Assembly: GCA_019694875.1 (NCBI GenBank)
Contig: JAIBBC010000001.1
Coordinates: 434,001 to 498,000, forward strand
DNA from: Cyclobacteriaceae bacterium
Lineage (GTDB): Bacteria > Bacteroidota > Bacteroidia > Cytophagales > Cyclobacteriaceae
Length of the DNA: 64,000 bases
Reading direction: 5' to 3'
Part shown: positions 48,034 through 56,457 of the stretch, one piece after another
Layout: every line of letters begins with the position of its first letter
How positions within the stretch are numbered: the first letter of the stretch is position 1
Program-made: the position numbers and the translations under genes
Notes under the pieces: generated by a model
The model's input: only the letters and a program-made list of their open reading frames with translations
Told to the model about the DNA's origin: nothing
The model's database searches: none

Positions 48034-48051
48034 TCCCGACTGTTGTCGGGA
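48034..48051. repeat. 18-base palindromic element in the rplL-rpoB gap
   Basis: TCCCGACTGTTGTCGGGA: arms of seven bases around TGTT. The same framework (TCCCGA, six bases with GTT in them, TCGGGA) recurs at 55469-55486. No T-run follows on the minus strand, so it is not a simple terminator. It may act as an attenuator or a REP-like element. Confidence 0.7.
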
Positions 48052-48105
48052 ACGAGGCCTAATCGAGTTTTTATTGAGACGGTACCTTCGCCTTCAAGAA
48101 GAAAA

Positions 48106-48483
48106 TTACTTCAACTCAACTTCGGCACCAGCCTCAACGAGTTGCTTCTTAAGGTTTTCAGCTTCGTCTTTCGGTAAACCTTCTTTGATTGTCTTAGGAG
48201 CGCCATCAACCATGTCTTTTGCTTCTTTCAAGCCAAGACCAGTCAATTCTTTCACAAGTTTCACAATTTGAAGCTTGTTAGGGCCAGATGCTTTCAACAC
48301 AACATCGAAGTTGGTTTTCTCAGCAGCAGCAGCTGCGCCACCACCTGCAGCACCACCACCCGCTACCACAGCAGCAGCAGCCGGTTCAATGCCATATGTT
48401 TCTTTCAGGTAAGAAGCTAATTCGTTTACTTCTTTTACAGTGAGTTCAACAAGTTGATCTCCAAGAGCTTTTACGTCAGCCAT
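48106..48483 (-). CDS. rplL: 50S ribosomal protein L7/L12
   Basis: 125 residues. An N-terminal dimerisation part, an Ala/Gly-rich hinge (residues about 35-55) and the C-terminal factor-binding domain with [24 protein letters not shown]. It forms the stalk that recruits translation GTPases. It follows rplJ by 33 bases. Confidence 0.98.
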   Translation of the reverse strand: MADVKALGDQLVELTVKEVNELASYLKETYGIEPAAAAVVAGGGAAGGGAAAAAEKTNFDVVLKASGPNKLQIVKLVKELTGLGLKEAKDMVDGAPKTIKEGLPKDEAENLKKQLVEAGAEVELK

Positions 48484-48516
48484 TTTATTAATTGTTAAAA
48501 TTTTTAGTCAATTGAT

Positions 48517-49035
48517 TTAGTTGGTTCCTGGTTGTTCGCCACCTTCCGTTCCTTTTTTGTGTAAAAGGCCTGCAATAACAGTACGGGCAGGTGATTGCAA
48601 CAAGGCAATGATTTCGCCAATGAGTTCGTCTCTCGACTTCAACTCAGAAAGCGCATTTACGTGTTCGTCTCCGATATAAAACTCGGATTTCAGGGAGGCG
48701 GCTTTCAATACTGGTTTGCCTTCCAATTTCTTACGAAACTCTTTGATAACTTTTGCAGGAGCGTTGCCAACCTCTTTCGAGAACATCACACCTGAAAAAC
48801 CGCTGAGCGTGCTAAAAATCGGAGAGTAGTCAGTGCCTTTTTGATTCTCCAGCGCTTTCTGAATCAATGAGTTCTTGTAAACTCTGTATTCGATACCGCT
48901 TTTGAAGCAAAGTCTTCTGAAGTTATTGATCTGTTCAACGGTGAAACCGCTTGCATCCGTAACATAGAAGTGGGCATTGTCTGCAAACTTTTGCGTAAGC
49001 TCCTCTATAATCTGTGCTTTTTCTTCTCTGGTCAT
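48517..49035 (-). CDS. rplJ: 50S ribosomal protein L10
   Basis: 172 residues. MTREEKAQIIEELTQKFADN, FRRLCFKSGIEYRVYKNSLI and a C-terminal helix that holds L7/L12 dimers. L10 with L7/L12 commonly represses its own message; no leader structure like that of E. coli was looked for in detail in the 11-base gap to rplA, which is too short for one. Confidence 0.97.
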   Translation of the reverse strand: MTREEKAQIIEELTQKFADNAHFYVTDASGFTVEQINNFRRLCFKSGIEYRVYKNSLIQKALENQKGTDYSPIFSTLSGFSGVMFSKEVGNAPAKVIKEFRKKLEGKPVLKAASLKSEFYIGDEHVNALSELKSRDELIGEIIALLQSPARTVIAGLLHKKGTEGGEQPGTN

Positions 49036-49046
49036 GTTACAATCTT

Positions 49047-49745
49047 TTAAATACCAGCAATGGAACTTGCGTCTACTTTAATGCCCGGGCTCATCGTGGT
49101 AGAGATAGCGATACTTTTGAAGTATGTACCTTTTGCCGATGCGGGTTTCAGTTTAGCAATCGTCTGGAGCATTTCCGCTGCATTGTCCTTAAGTTTATCA
49201 GGAGAGAAGGAAGCTTTCCCGATGCCAACGTGAATGATACCAGTCTTATCAATTTTGAAGTCGATTTTACCGGCTTTTACTTCTTTCACGGCTTTACCAA
49301 CTTCAAGCGTAACAGTTCCTGATTTAGGGTTTGGCATTAAGCCGCGAGGACCTAATACTTTACCAAGTCTACCAACTTTTGCCATTACTGTAGGGGTACA
49401 GATAATAACATCAATGTCGGTCCATCCGCCTTCGATCTTTGTGATATAATCGTCAAGGCCTACATGCTCGGCACCTGCATCTTTTGCTTCCTGAGCTTTA
49501 TCAGGTGTGCAAAGTACAAGTACACGAACGCTCTTACCTAATCCATGCGGCAGGGCTACAACGCCACGTACCATCTGGTCAGATTTCTTCGGGTCAACGC
49601 CAAGGCGAATATCCAGGTCAACTGAAGCATCAAACTTAGTGAAGGTGATGTCTTTCAGCATTTTGGTTGCCTCTTCCAGAGAATAAACTTTCTCAAGGTT
49701 GAATTTGGCGGTAACTGCTTTTCTGTTCTTAGAAATTCTTGCCAT
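49047..49745 (-). CDS. rplA: 50S ribosomal protein L1
   Basis: 232 residues. [40 protein letters not shown] and [14 protein letters not shown] are the L1 signatures. It forms the L1 stalk at the E site and in many bacteria controls the L11-L1 message. It follows rplK by ten bases. Confidence 0.98.
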   Translation of the reverse strand: MARISKNRKAVTAKFNLEKVYSLEEATKMLKDITFTKFDASVDLDIRLGVDPKKSDQMVRGVVALPHGLGKSVRVLVLCTPDKAQEAKDAGAEHVGLDDYITKIEGGWTDIDVIICTPTVMAKVGRLGKVLGPRGLMPNPKSGTVTLEVGKAVKEVKAGKIDFKIDKTGIIHVGIGKASFSPDKLKDNAAEMLQTIAKLKPASAKGTYFKSIAISTTMSPGIKVDASSIAGI

Positions 49746-49755
49746 ACCTCAAATG

Positions 49756-50199
49756 TTATTTAGCCCAGGGTGCTGTTCCAGACACGGTAACGCCCATGCT
49801 GCGTGCAGTACCTGCAATCATTTTCATTGCTGACTCAATTTTGAATGCGTTGAGGTCAGGCATTTTCGTTTCTGCAATTTTTCTCACCTGATCCCAGGTG
49901 ATTGAACCTACCTTCGTACGGTTAGGTTCTGCAGACCCCTTCTGCTTTTTCATTGCCTCTAAAATGAGGTTAGCGGCAGGAGGAGTTTTGATGACGAAGT
50001 CAAACGACTTGTCATTGTAAATCGTGATCAATACGGGTAAAAGCTGCCCGGGCTTATCCTGGGTTCTTGCATTAAACTGCTTGCAAAAATCCATGATGTT
50101 AAGACCCTTGCTACCCAGAGCCGGACCGATTGGAGGAGCCGGGTTAGCTGAGTTTCCTTTTACCTGCAGTTTTAAATATCCTGTAACTTGTTTTGCCAT
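49756..50199 (-). CDS. rplK: 50S ribosomal protein L11
   Basis: 147 residues. [34 protein letters not shown] holds the thiostrepton-region prolines, and [19 protein letters not shown] joins the two domains. It binds the GTPase centre of 23S rRNA and is needed for RelA activation where RelA is present. It follows nusG by 16 bases. Confidence 0.98.
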   Translation of the reverse strand: MAKQVTGYLKLQVKGNSANPAPPIGPALGSKGLNIMDFCKQFNARTQDKPGQLLPVLITIYNDKSFDFVIKTPPAANLILEAMKKQKGSAEPNRTKVGSITWDQVRKIAETKMPDLNAFKIESAMKMIAGTARSMGVTVSGTAPWAK

Positions 50200-50215
50200 T
50201 TTGCGTGGGTACTAA

Positions 50216-50782
50216 TTACTCTTGTTTTTCAACCTGCATGTAATTCAATTCGACCGGAGTATTCCGACCGAAAATCTTCACCATGACATTTAACTTTTTC
50301 TTTTCCTCGAATATTTCCTCTACGGTTCCGGTGAAGCCTGAGAATGGGCCGTCCATCACCTTTACAGATTCTCCCTTGATAAAAGGAGTACCCAGTTTTT
50401 CTTCGAAGCTGTCAATCTCATCAACTTTACCGAGAATCCTGTTCACCTCTGACTGACGAAGGGCTACAGGCTCTTTGGAAGCTCCGGTTCCGTTGTTGCC
50501 GAGAAAACCAATCACACCCGGAATGTTATTCACAGTATGATAAGCCTCCCCGTTTGATAGATCCGCAGACAGAAGTACATAACCCGGAAAGAAATTTCTT
50601 TCTCTCACGCGTTTTTTTCCGCCACGCATCTCATATACTTTCTCAGATGGTATGAGCACCTGAGGGATATATTCTGTTAATTTTTCACGCTCGATTTCGT
50701 TCTCCAGGTAGGTTTTCACCTTTTTCTCCTGGCCGCTCACCACGCGTAAAACATACCATTTAAGTTCACCGACTGCTGCCAT
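50216..50782 (-). CDS. nusG: Transcription elongation factor NusG
   Basis: 188 residues: NGN domain (WYVLRVVSGQEKKVKTYLENEI) and C-terminal KOW domain (ESVKVMDGPFSGFTGTVEEI). NusG binds RNA polymerase and couples it to ribosomes or Rho. It follows secE by 11 bases, as usual. Confidence 0.98.
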   Translation of the reverse strand: MAAVGELKWYVLRVVSGQEKKVKTYLENEIEREKLTEYIPQVLIPSEKVYEMRGGKKRVRERNFFPGYVLLSADLSNGEAYHTVNNIPGVIGFLGNNGTGASKEPVALRQSEVNRILGKVDEIDSFEEKLGTPFIKGESVKVMDGPFSGFTGTVEEIFEEKKKLNVMVKIFGRNTPVELNYMQVEKQE

Positions 50783-50793
50783 GCTCTGTTCGG

Positions 50794-50985
50794 TTAAAAT
50801 GCACTATAAAACCAATGCAAACCTGTCTTGAAAACCCAGTCAACTGCACCAATCACCAATGCAAAAATGGTAGAGGCTACCAGCACGAGGATCGCGCTGC
50901 CCTGAAGCTCGCTGTAGGATGACCATGAAACCTTGTTTTTGATCTCGTCCCACGACTCAGCAAAGTAATTTCCAATCTTCTGCAT
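50794..50985 (-). CDS. secE: Preprotein translocase subunit SecE
   Basis: 63 residues, the single-span form. ESWDEIKNKVSWSSYSELQGSAILVLVAS is the amphipathic helix plus the membrane segment that clamps SecY. It lies between tRNA-Trp and nusG in the standard order. Confidence 0.95.
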   Translation of the reverse strand: MQKIGNYFAESWDEIKNKVSWSSYSELQGSAILVLVASTIFALVIGAVDWVFKTGLHWFYSAF

Positions 50986-51038
50986 CAGTTTTACTTTTAA
51001 TTCTATTCAACAGGCCGACCTGAAATCGGCAATTTTAG

Positions 51039-51109
51039 CACGGGCGGAGAGATTCGAACTCCCATCAACGGTTTTGGAGACCGCTATTCTGCCATTGAAC
51101 TACGCCCGT
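51039..51109 (-). tRNA. tRNA-Trp (CCA)
   Basis: 71 bases with a complete cloverleaf: acceptor ACGGGCG/CGCCCGT, anticodon stem GCGGT/ACCGT and loop CTCCAAA with anticodon CCA (complement of 51075-51077), T-arm GGGAGTTCGAATCTCTC. CCA is not encoded. It is upstream of secE on the same strand and is probably cut from the secE-nusG transcript. Confidence 0.96.
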
Positions 51110-51430
51110 TTTTGTTGGTTCCGGGCTCATTTAAGGCAGATTTCGCTTCAGGCCCCTAACCCCCTTGAACCCATCCGATTATACCCTTTACCGCACTCGA
51201 AGTCCAAAAAGGACTGCAAATTTAGGAGAAATTTCGGAAAAATATTAGTCTGCCTGAAAATTTTCGGGTTACCTGCAGCCCTGATAGCCAGCTTCTTAGG
51301 AAAGTTCAGGGAAGAAATAATTTACCTGATAAGTCGCTACCGTGTCCGTTCGGGGCGGAATTGACTTTGACCCCGCTTCTGGTTGATAAATCCTTTGCAT
51401 GGGCTACCTTGTTGGTTGACCCGAATAGTC
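51110..51430. other. Gene-free stretch between tRNA-Trp and the YciI gene
   Basis: About 320 bases with no convincing gene on either strand. It holds the probable start of the tRNA-Trp/secE/rpoBC transcript (-7 box at 51217-51224 and a small AGTCC-TTTTT-GGACT hairpin at 51202-51216) and, on the plus strand, the upstream region of the YciI gene, in which no clear promoter was found. Confidence 0.6.
51217..51224 (-). promoter_or_regulatory. -7 box TAAATTTG in front of tRNA-Trp/secE
   Basis: Exact TAnnTTTG on the minus strand, about 108 bases before tRNA-Trp. It is followed by CAGTCCT, so the string TTTGCAGTCCT is shared with the rpsL promoter. A TTTG element at the right distance was not found, which lowers confidence. 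Confidence 0.5.
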
Positions 51431-51733
51431 ATGTACTACATTCTCTTTTACAAAACCATTGATAACTACGTTGAGAAGCGCACCCCTTTCCGTGAGGAGC
51501 ATTTGCGGCTGGCCAATGCTGCCCGCGCGAACGGCACGCTGGTGATGGCGGGTGCCTTGGCCGATCCGGCTGATGAGGCAGTACTGGTTTTCAGGGCCGA
51601 CAGCCCGCAGGTTGCCGAGGACTTTGCGAAGAACGATCCGTATGTCAAAAACGGGTTGATTAAAGAGTGGAAGGTTCGGTCGTGGACGGTGGTTGTTGGC
51701 GAAGATCAAAAAACGAATACCAACAAAGCATAG
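51431..51733 (+). CDS. YciI family protein
   Basis: 100 residues from the ATG at 51431; the 16 earlier codons of the open frame do not look like the family. MYYILFYKTIDNYVEKRTPFREEHL, MAGALADPADEAVLVF and FAKNDPYVKNGLIKEWKVRSW match the YCII-related ferredoxin-like fold, including the conserved His (REEHL) and Asp (NDPY). Small cytosolic protein; the activity is uncertain in this family. It converges with phoD. Confidence 0.88.
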   Translation: MYYILFYKTIDNYVEKRTPFREEHLRLANAARANGTLVMAGALADPADEAVLVFRADSPQVAEDFAKNDPYVKNGLIKEWKVRSWTVVVGEDQKTNTNKA

Positions 51734-51772
51734 TGCACCTGTAGACTTGAAAGCGCTGGTTACGCGAGACCC

Positions 51773-53821
51773 TTAAATACAATACTTCGCATCACCCTCC
51801 AAGATTTGCTGCTCCAGCTTTGGTGTTTCACCTGCTTTCCATAACCGTGTGCGATGAACTACTCTGTATCGTAAAGGGCCGCCATCTTCACGTTCGCTGC
51901 GTTCGAGCGGCCGGGGAATGCAGACAAACTCCGTTGAAAGTTCATCGGGTGTGGCCGTTACCAGTCCATATCCGTGACCGCCCAGATCGAGAAATGATAA
52001 ATGGGGAGCCACATCCGGGTTGCGCGCTGTACGCGCCTGTTCCATATCTCCGGTTTCCTGCAACTTCAATGCTGCCGTTACTCCATGCATCGCACTAACG
52101 TTCATGGAAGGAATCGTACCGCCATCAGGCTTATCAATCAGGTACAGTGTCCGTAGCGGATGTGTTTTGGGCAACGTTACCTCCATCACTTCGAATGGGG
52201 TTTGTTGTGAGATCGAACCTGTAATAAACTCAACACCGAGCGGTTCGTATTCTTTCGGTGGCAAAGCTTTAGATGTTAACCCTGCATAGAACGAATGGCG
52301 ATCACCTGCTACGGCACAAAAGCCTGTAATCTTCTGCGCTTTTACAAAATTAAAGATCTCGTCTTTGTCGCGAAGAAATCGCATGTCAAGCATAGTATAG
52401 CCTGAATCTTTAGGCCATTTGCTTCCAAGTTCATCTGGCAGGTTATGATAGTCGCTTCGCAGTTCCATCGAGCCGAAGGTATGTCCCCAGATTTTCCAGC
52501 GGGCAGCAGAAGCCCCGAGCTGTTCGAGAAACCATTTTCGTTGCTCTTTGCCCAGAAATGTATTGGCGTGCAAATCTTTTGTGGGGTTGGGATAATCTTT
52601 GCCGTTGAAACGAATCATGTCGGGCGGGTTGTCATTGTTGTAATGACGACCATAGTCCATAATCTCGTAAGGTGTTTGCGGATAGACTCTTGGAAACCCG
52701 GGGACGAAAAAATCACCGGTCGACATATCCGGTGAACGGAACGACCAGTTATCGGTTAGCAACAGATCGACATTCTTACCCCAATGCAATACGCGCTGAA
52801 TCTTCAGGCTGTTAATCGCTAATAAGTTATTAGGCTCTTCCGAAAGTCCATCTTCGTTAAACTCTTCCATTACCGTATCAACCACTGCAGGCGCATTGAA
52901 ATTTTCAAGCTTTGGATTCCCGGGTTGCTGAACGCGTGCCGGAATAAACTCCCACCATGCCTGGTTAGCAAAAACTTTCTGGTTTTGTGCGGGAGCGTTG
53001 TAAGCGCCTCCTGCAACATACTGGCTTTGATATCCGGCCCAGGCAAACTCATGATTATCCCAAACACACACGAACGGCCAGCGGGCGCGGGCGTCCTGTA
53101 AGTCGGGGTCTTCCAGATAGGCGCGATAAAGCGTACGATAGTCTTCAAGCGTCACGGGCAAATGAAAATTGCCAACCTTCCGGCCTTGCGGAAACTTGTA
53201 CAAATTTTTGATTTTACGGCCACGGTTTCCGTTCGGGTTATCTTCGGCATACCAGGTAACTTCGTAAATGAAATCACCGAGGTGTAACACAAAATCAAGT
53301 TGCTGATCTTTCGGACGATGTTCATCATCATAAATCATTCTGCGATAAGCATTCAACGCGCCTTCGTTCGGGCATTGACAACTCACGAACGTAAAACGAA
53401 CGGGTTCATTTGAATCTTTGGCGGGGGCGGTTATTGTACGACCCGTGCGACTCGCGAAACCCTGATCATCCACGAACCGATACCAATACTCCCGATTGGG
53501 TTTAAGATCGGTAACGAGAAAACGGCACGTCCAGTCTGATTCAGCATTCAGGTTAGCTGTACCACCTGCGTGGATTTTTTTAAAATCGGCAGTGGTTGAG
53601 ATTTCCACGATAAGTTTTTTCGCAGTGCTGTTATTAACAGGCGGGCGTCTCGTCCAAAGAATTACACTGTCAGCGGTAGGGTCGCCTGAAGCTACACCTT
53701 GCGGGAAGAAATCTCTTCGCTCGGTTGCTTTTACGGGTGACTTGTTTGCCCAGCCGCGGGTAGTAGTTAGTGCGAAACCAACGAATAAAGATTGAAGGAA
53801 CTTTCTGCGGGACACATTCAT
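51773..53821 (-). CDS. PhoD-type alkaline phosphatase
   Basis: 682 residues. SRRKFLQ at residues 4-10 with a hydrophobic stretch is a twin-arginine (Tat) signal. The N-terminal beta domain (GVASGDPTADSVILWTR) and the metallophosphatase core (TFVSCQCPNEGALNAYRRM, LHLGDFIYEV, VWDNHEFAWAGYQS, GDRHSFYAGL) are those of the PhoD family. Such enzymes release phosphate from mono- or diesters outside the cytoplasm, usually with Ca and Fe. It is longer than Bacillus PhoD (about 580). No Pho box was recognised; a nested inverted repeat lies about 85-150 bases upstream. Confidence 0.93.
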   Translation of the reverse strand: MNVSRRKFLQSLFVGFALTTTRGWANKSPVKATERRDFFPQGVASGDPTADSVILWTRRPPVNNSTAKKLIVEISTTADFKKIHAGGTANLNAESDWTCRFLVTDLKPNREYWYRFVDDQGFASRTGRTITAPAKDSNEPVRFTFVSCQCPNEGALNAYRRMIYDDEHRPKDQQLDFVLHLGDFIYEVTWYAEDNPNGNRGRKIKNLYKFPQGRKVGNFHLPVTLEDYRTLYRAYLEDPDLQDARARWPFVCVWDNHEFAWAGYQSQYVAGGAYNAPAQNQKVFANQAWWEFIPARVQQPGNPKLENFNAPAVVDTVMEEFNEDGLSEEPNNLLAINSLKIQRVLHWGKNVDLLLTDNWSFRSPDMSTGDFFVPGFPRVYPQTPYEIMDYGRHYNNDNPPDMIRFNGKDYPNPTKDLHANTFLGKEQRKWFLEQLGASAARWKIWGHTFGSMELRSDYHNLPDELGSKWPKDSGYTMLDMRFLRDKDEIFNFVKAQKITGFCAVAGDRHSFYAGLTSKALPPKEYEPLGVEFITGSISQQTPFEVMEVTLPKTHPLRTLYLIDKPDGGTIPSMNVSAMHGVTAALKLQETGDMEQARTARNPDVAPHLSFLDLGGHGYGLVTATPDELSTEFVCIPRPLERSEREDGGPLRYRVVHRTRLWKAGETPKLEQQILEGDAKYCI

Positions 53822-53903
53822 GGGGCGGTGGTTAGACAGACTAAAGCAGGTTAGTAATTCTTTACCTGTTCTGCCACGATGTTGTGAGGACAGGAGTTAA
53901 ATG

Positions 53904-53969
53904 AATGCCTGCGGTTATTTGTGTTACGGTTTGTAACCCTCCTGAGGGTATAAAACCATCACAGGCATT
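53904..53969. repeat. Three nested inverted repeats between tuf and phoD
   Basis: AATGCCTG (53904-53911) with CAGGCATT (53962-53969); inside it GGTTT (53928-53932) with AAACC (53953-53957); inside that ACCCTC (53936-53941) with GAGGGT (53944-53949). All stems are nested in one fold. It sits just downstream of the tuf terminator, upstream of phoD. Confidence 0.6.
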
Positions 53970-53973
53970 AAAT

Positions 53974-54007
53974 AAAAAAGCCCTGACGTTCCCGCCAAGG
54001 CCTTTTT
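53974..54007 (-). terminator. Terminator of tuf
   Basis: A 15-base-pair stem with some G-U pairs (arms 53993-54007 and 53974-53988) and a GGAA tetraloop on the minus strand, ending in a run of six T. It lies 22 bases after the tuf stop. Confidence 0.92.
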
Positions 54008-54029
54008 ACTTTAAACCTTTGAGTATCTC

Positions 54030-55217
54030 TTAGTCGAGGATTTCAGTTACCTGACCAGATCCTACGGTACGGCCACCTTCGCGGATCGCGAAACGAAGAC
54101 CTTTTTCCATAGCGATCTTGTTGATCAGCTGAACTTCGATAGAGATGTTATCTCCAGGCATAACCATTTCAACACCTGCAGGGAGCATGATCTCGCCTGT
54201 TACGTCAGTTGTACGGAAGTAGAACTGAGGACGGTATTTGTTGAAGAATGGAGTGTGACGACCACCTTCTTCTTTAGAAAGTACGTACACTTCAGCCTTG
54301 AATTTAGCGTGAGGCGTTACAGAGCCTGGCTTACAGATAACCATACCACGCTTAATTTGTTCTTTTTCGATACCGCGGAGCAGAAGACCTGTGTTATCAC
54401 CAGCTTCACCTCTGTCAAGAATCTTACGGAACATTTCAACACCTGTGATGGTAGAGGTAAGGTTTTCAGCACCCATACCGAGGATCTGAACCGGGTCACC
54501 GGTTTTGATCACACCGCGCTCAATACGGCCGGTAGCAACAGTACCACGACCAGTGATTGAGAACACGTCTTCAACAGGCATCAAGAAGTCTTTGTCAACC
54601 AGACGAACCGGGATTGGAATGTACTCATCCACAGCGTTCATCAGTTCTTCAACTTTAGCAACCCACTTCGGCTCACCGTTCAATGCACCAAGTGCAGAAC
54701 CGCGGATAACCGGCATCGTGTCGCCAGGGAAGCTATAAGCAGACATCAATTCGCGAACTTCCATTTCAACGAGGTCCAACAATTCTGCATCGTCAACCAA
54801 GTCAACTTTGTTCATGAATACAACAAGTGCAGGTACACCTACCTGACGAGCAAGCAGGATGTGCTCACGTGTTTGCGGCATAGGACCGTCAGTTGCAGCT
54901 ACTACAAGAATAGCTCCGTCCATCTGGGCAGCACCGGTAACCATGTTCTTCACATAGTCAGCGTGACCCGGACAGTCTACGTGTGCATAGTGACGCTTGT
55001 CAGTAGCATACTCAACGTGTGAGGTGTTGATTGTGATACCGCGTTCTTTTTCTTCAGGAGCGTTATCGATTGAAGAGAAGTCACGAACTGCAGCAAGTCC
55101 TTTTGAAGAAAGAACTTTAGTGATTGCAGCAGTGAGGGTTGTTTTACCGTGGTCAACGTGACCGATGGTACCGATGTTTACGTGTGGTTTCGACCGGTCG
55201 AATGTTTCCTTAGCCAT
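54030..55217 (-). CDS. tuf: Elongation factor Tu
   Basis: 395 residues. G1 [18 protein letters not shown] as G3 and NKVDLVDD as G4, then domains II and III ending in [17 protein letters not shown]. It carries aminoacyl-tRNA to the ribosome. It lies downstream of the tRNA-Tyr/Gly/Thr cluster, the common Bacteroidota order, not in the str operon. tRNA-Trp and secE come next, but phoD and the YciI gene are inserted between. Confidence 0.98.
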   Translation of the reverse strand: MAKETFDRSKPHVNIGTIGHVDHGKTTLTAAITKVLSSKGLAAVRDFSSIDNAPEEKERGITINTSHVEYATDKRHYAHVDCPGHADYVKNMVTGAAQMDGAILVVAATDGPMPQTREHILLARQVGVPALVVFMNKVDLVDDAELLDLVEMEVRELMSAYSFPGDTMPVIRGSALGALNGEPKWVAKVEELMNAVDEYIPIPVRLVDKDFLMPVEDVFSITGRGTVATGRIERGVIKTGDPVQILGMGAENLTSTITGVEMFRKILDRGEAGDNTGLLLRGIEKEQIKRGMVICKPGSVTPHAKFKAEVYVLSKEEGGRHTPFFNKYRPQFYFRTTDVTGEIMLPAGVEMVMPGDNISIEVQLINKIAMEKGLRFAIREGGRTVGSGQVTEILD

Positions 55218-55446
55218 ATTTGAAAATCAGTTAAAAGTTTAAAGTGTATAGTTTATTAATTAATTACTATTCAGTTTGCCGGTCAGCGACCGACAATACA
55301 CCCCAAACATGTTAAGCCTTTCGGATAAGGGTAATTCAAATGTTTTCTCCGTCACATTCCCGGTGTTCGCTAGGCACCCGTGATGGTGATTACATTTTAT
55401 TTCCAGTACAAAACTTCCTGACATCTTCAGGAATTCAATTGCTTCA

Positions 55447-55540
55447 AAGAAGCAGAGCTGTTGAAGAGTCCCGATAGTTATCGGGATGAACTTCGACCCG
55501 CCACGTGCGGATGCTCTATGCAGCTTCATTTAAGAAGCAG

Positions 55541-55553
<13 letters not shown>
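55447..55553 (-). repeat. Partial second copy of the tRNA-Thr 3' end with an inserted palindrome
   Basis: A 22-base string (55447-55468) is repeated exactly at 55532-55553, where it forms the 3' acceptor and T-stem end of tRNA-Thr. After the first copy the palindrome TCCCGATAGTTATCGGGA (55469-55486) takes the place of three bases, and TGAACTTCGACC then continues the tRNA T-arm with two bases missing. The 323-base gap 55218-55540 between tuf and tRNA-Thr has no other supported gene. Confidence 0.8.
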
Positions 55554-55612
<59 letters not shown>

Positions 55613-55638
55613 TTTTGGGTCGTTTGTTAACTACCCAG

Positions 55639-55711
55639 AGCGGGAGACGAGGCTCGAACTCGCCACCTATAGCTTGGAAGGCTATCGCTCTACCAAATGA
55701 GCTACTCCCGC
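55639..55711 (-). tRNA. tRNA-Gly (TCC)
   Basis: 73 bases: acceptor GCGGGAG/CTCCCGC, anticodon stem ATAGC/GCTAT with loop CTTCCAA, anticodon TCC (complement of 55676-55678), T-arm GCGAGTTCGAGCCTCGT. No CCA encoded. Confidence 0.96.
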
Positions 55712-55789
55712 TTATAAACTACGATTTCAGATTTTGATCTACGATTCTAAAATCGTCAATCGTACATCGCCCATCGTATGTCAAACATG

Positions 55790-55872
55790 TGGGGAAGACA
55801 GGATTCGAACCTGTGAAGTCATAAGACAACAGATTTACAGTCTGTCCCAGTTGGCCGCTTTGGTACTTCCCC
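55790..55872 (-). tRNA. tRNA-Tyr (GTA)
   Basis: 83 bases with the long variable arm of class II tRNAs. Acceptor GGGGAAG/CTTCCCC, anticodon loop CTGTAAA with GTA (complement of 55836-55838), T-arm CACAGGTTCGAATCCTGT. First tRNA of the Tyr-Gly-Thr-tuf run. A self-similar tract (55713-55787) lies between it and tRNA-Gly. Confidence 0.96.
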
Positions 55873-55934
55873 AGTTAGTTTAATTTGGGGTCGGCCAACC
55901 CTCAAACCTTTTCAATAATTCTCAAGAACGACTT

Positions 55935-55960
55935 AAAAGCCCCGTTTTGGCGGGGCTTTT
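55935..55960. terminator. Terminator downstream of the recF-DUF721 operon
   Basis: AAAAGCCCCG (55935-55944) and CGGGGCTTTT (55951-55960) around a six-base loop. It ends minus-strand transcription from the DUF721 gene about 150 bases upstream and shields the tRNA promoter region. Symmetric, so bidirectional. Confidence 0.85.
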
Positions 55961-56107
55961 GAAAAAGAGAGTGCAAAATTATACGGTTTTTTGGTTTAGT
56001 CAAACGTATGATCAGGATTTGTGGGATTTATGGGTTGTCAGGAATTGCTGTTTTTGCACCTGTCTGCGCAGATTTAGACGCCCGCCTGATTTCACCGCAA
56101 ACCCAGA

Positions 56108-56404
56108 TCACAAAATGATGATATCCTTAACTACTTCCCGGCCAAACTCTTTCTGAAATACATCCAGCACGTGGCCCTTGTGCAGCAGAAAGTCGTTTTT
56201 CATTGACGGTGACTTGAACTCAACAAACAAGACTTTGTCTTTAATATAGACTTTGCGGGTTCGTTTGGCTATCGGGCCACCGACAAGCCTTTCCCAGGAT
56301 GCAACCAACGTAGCCTCATCAAATTTCGATTCAATGCGGAACGTGCCGAGCATTTGCCGCACAGCGTCTCCGATGGATTGAAATTCGTTTGGTTTTTTGG
56401 CCAT
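56108..56404 (-). CDS. DUF721 (DciA-like) protein
   Basis: 98 residues. SIGDAVRQMLGTFRIESKFDEATLVASWERLVGGPIAKRT and VLFVEFKSPSMKNDFLLHKGHVLDVFQKEFG match DUF721. In many bacteria a DUF721 protein, DciA, loads the replicative helicase; in Bacteroidota the short form is typically beside recF, as here (54 bases after it). The helicase-loading role is inferred from the family. Confidence 0.88.
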   Translation of the reverse strand: MAKKPNEFQSIGDAVRQMLGTFRIESKFDEATLVASWERLVGGPIAKRTRKVYIKDKVLFVEFKSPSMKNDFLLHKGHVLDVFQKEFGREVVKDIIIL

Positions 56405-56457
56405 GCCGTAAAGATAAAGGTTAGAAGTTGGAAGTTAGAAGTCAGAATTTGCGAGTG

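Noticed and set aside
55260-55529. 89-codon minus-strand frame between tRNA-Thr and tuf
   Set aside because: Its first third is made of the partial tRNA copy and the palindrome, and the rest has no family pattern. A decayed GIY-YIG gene was considered, but the match was too weak.
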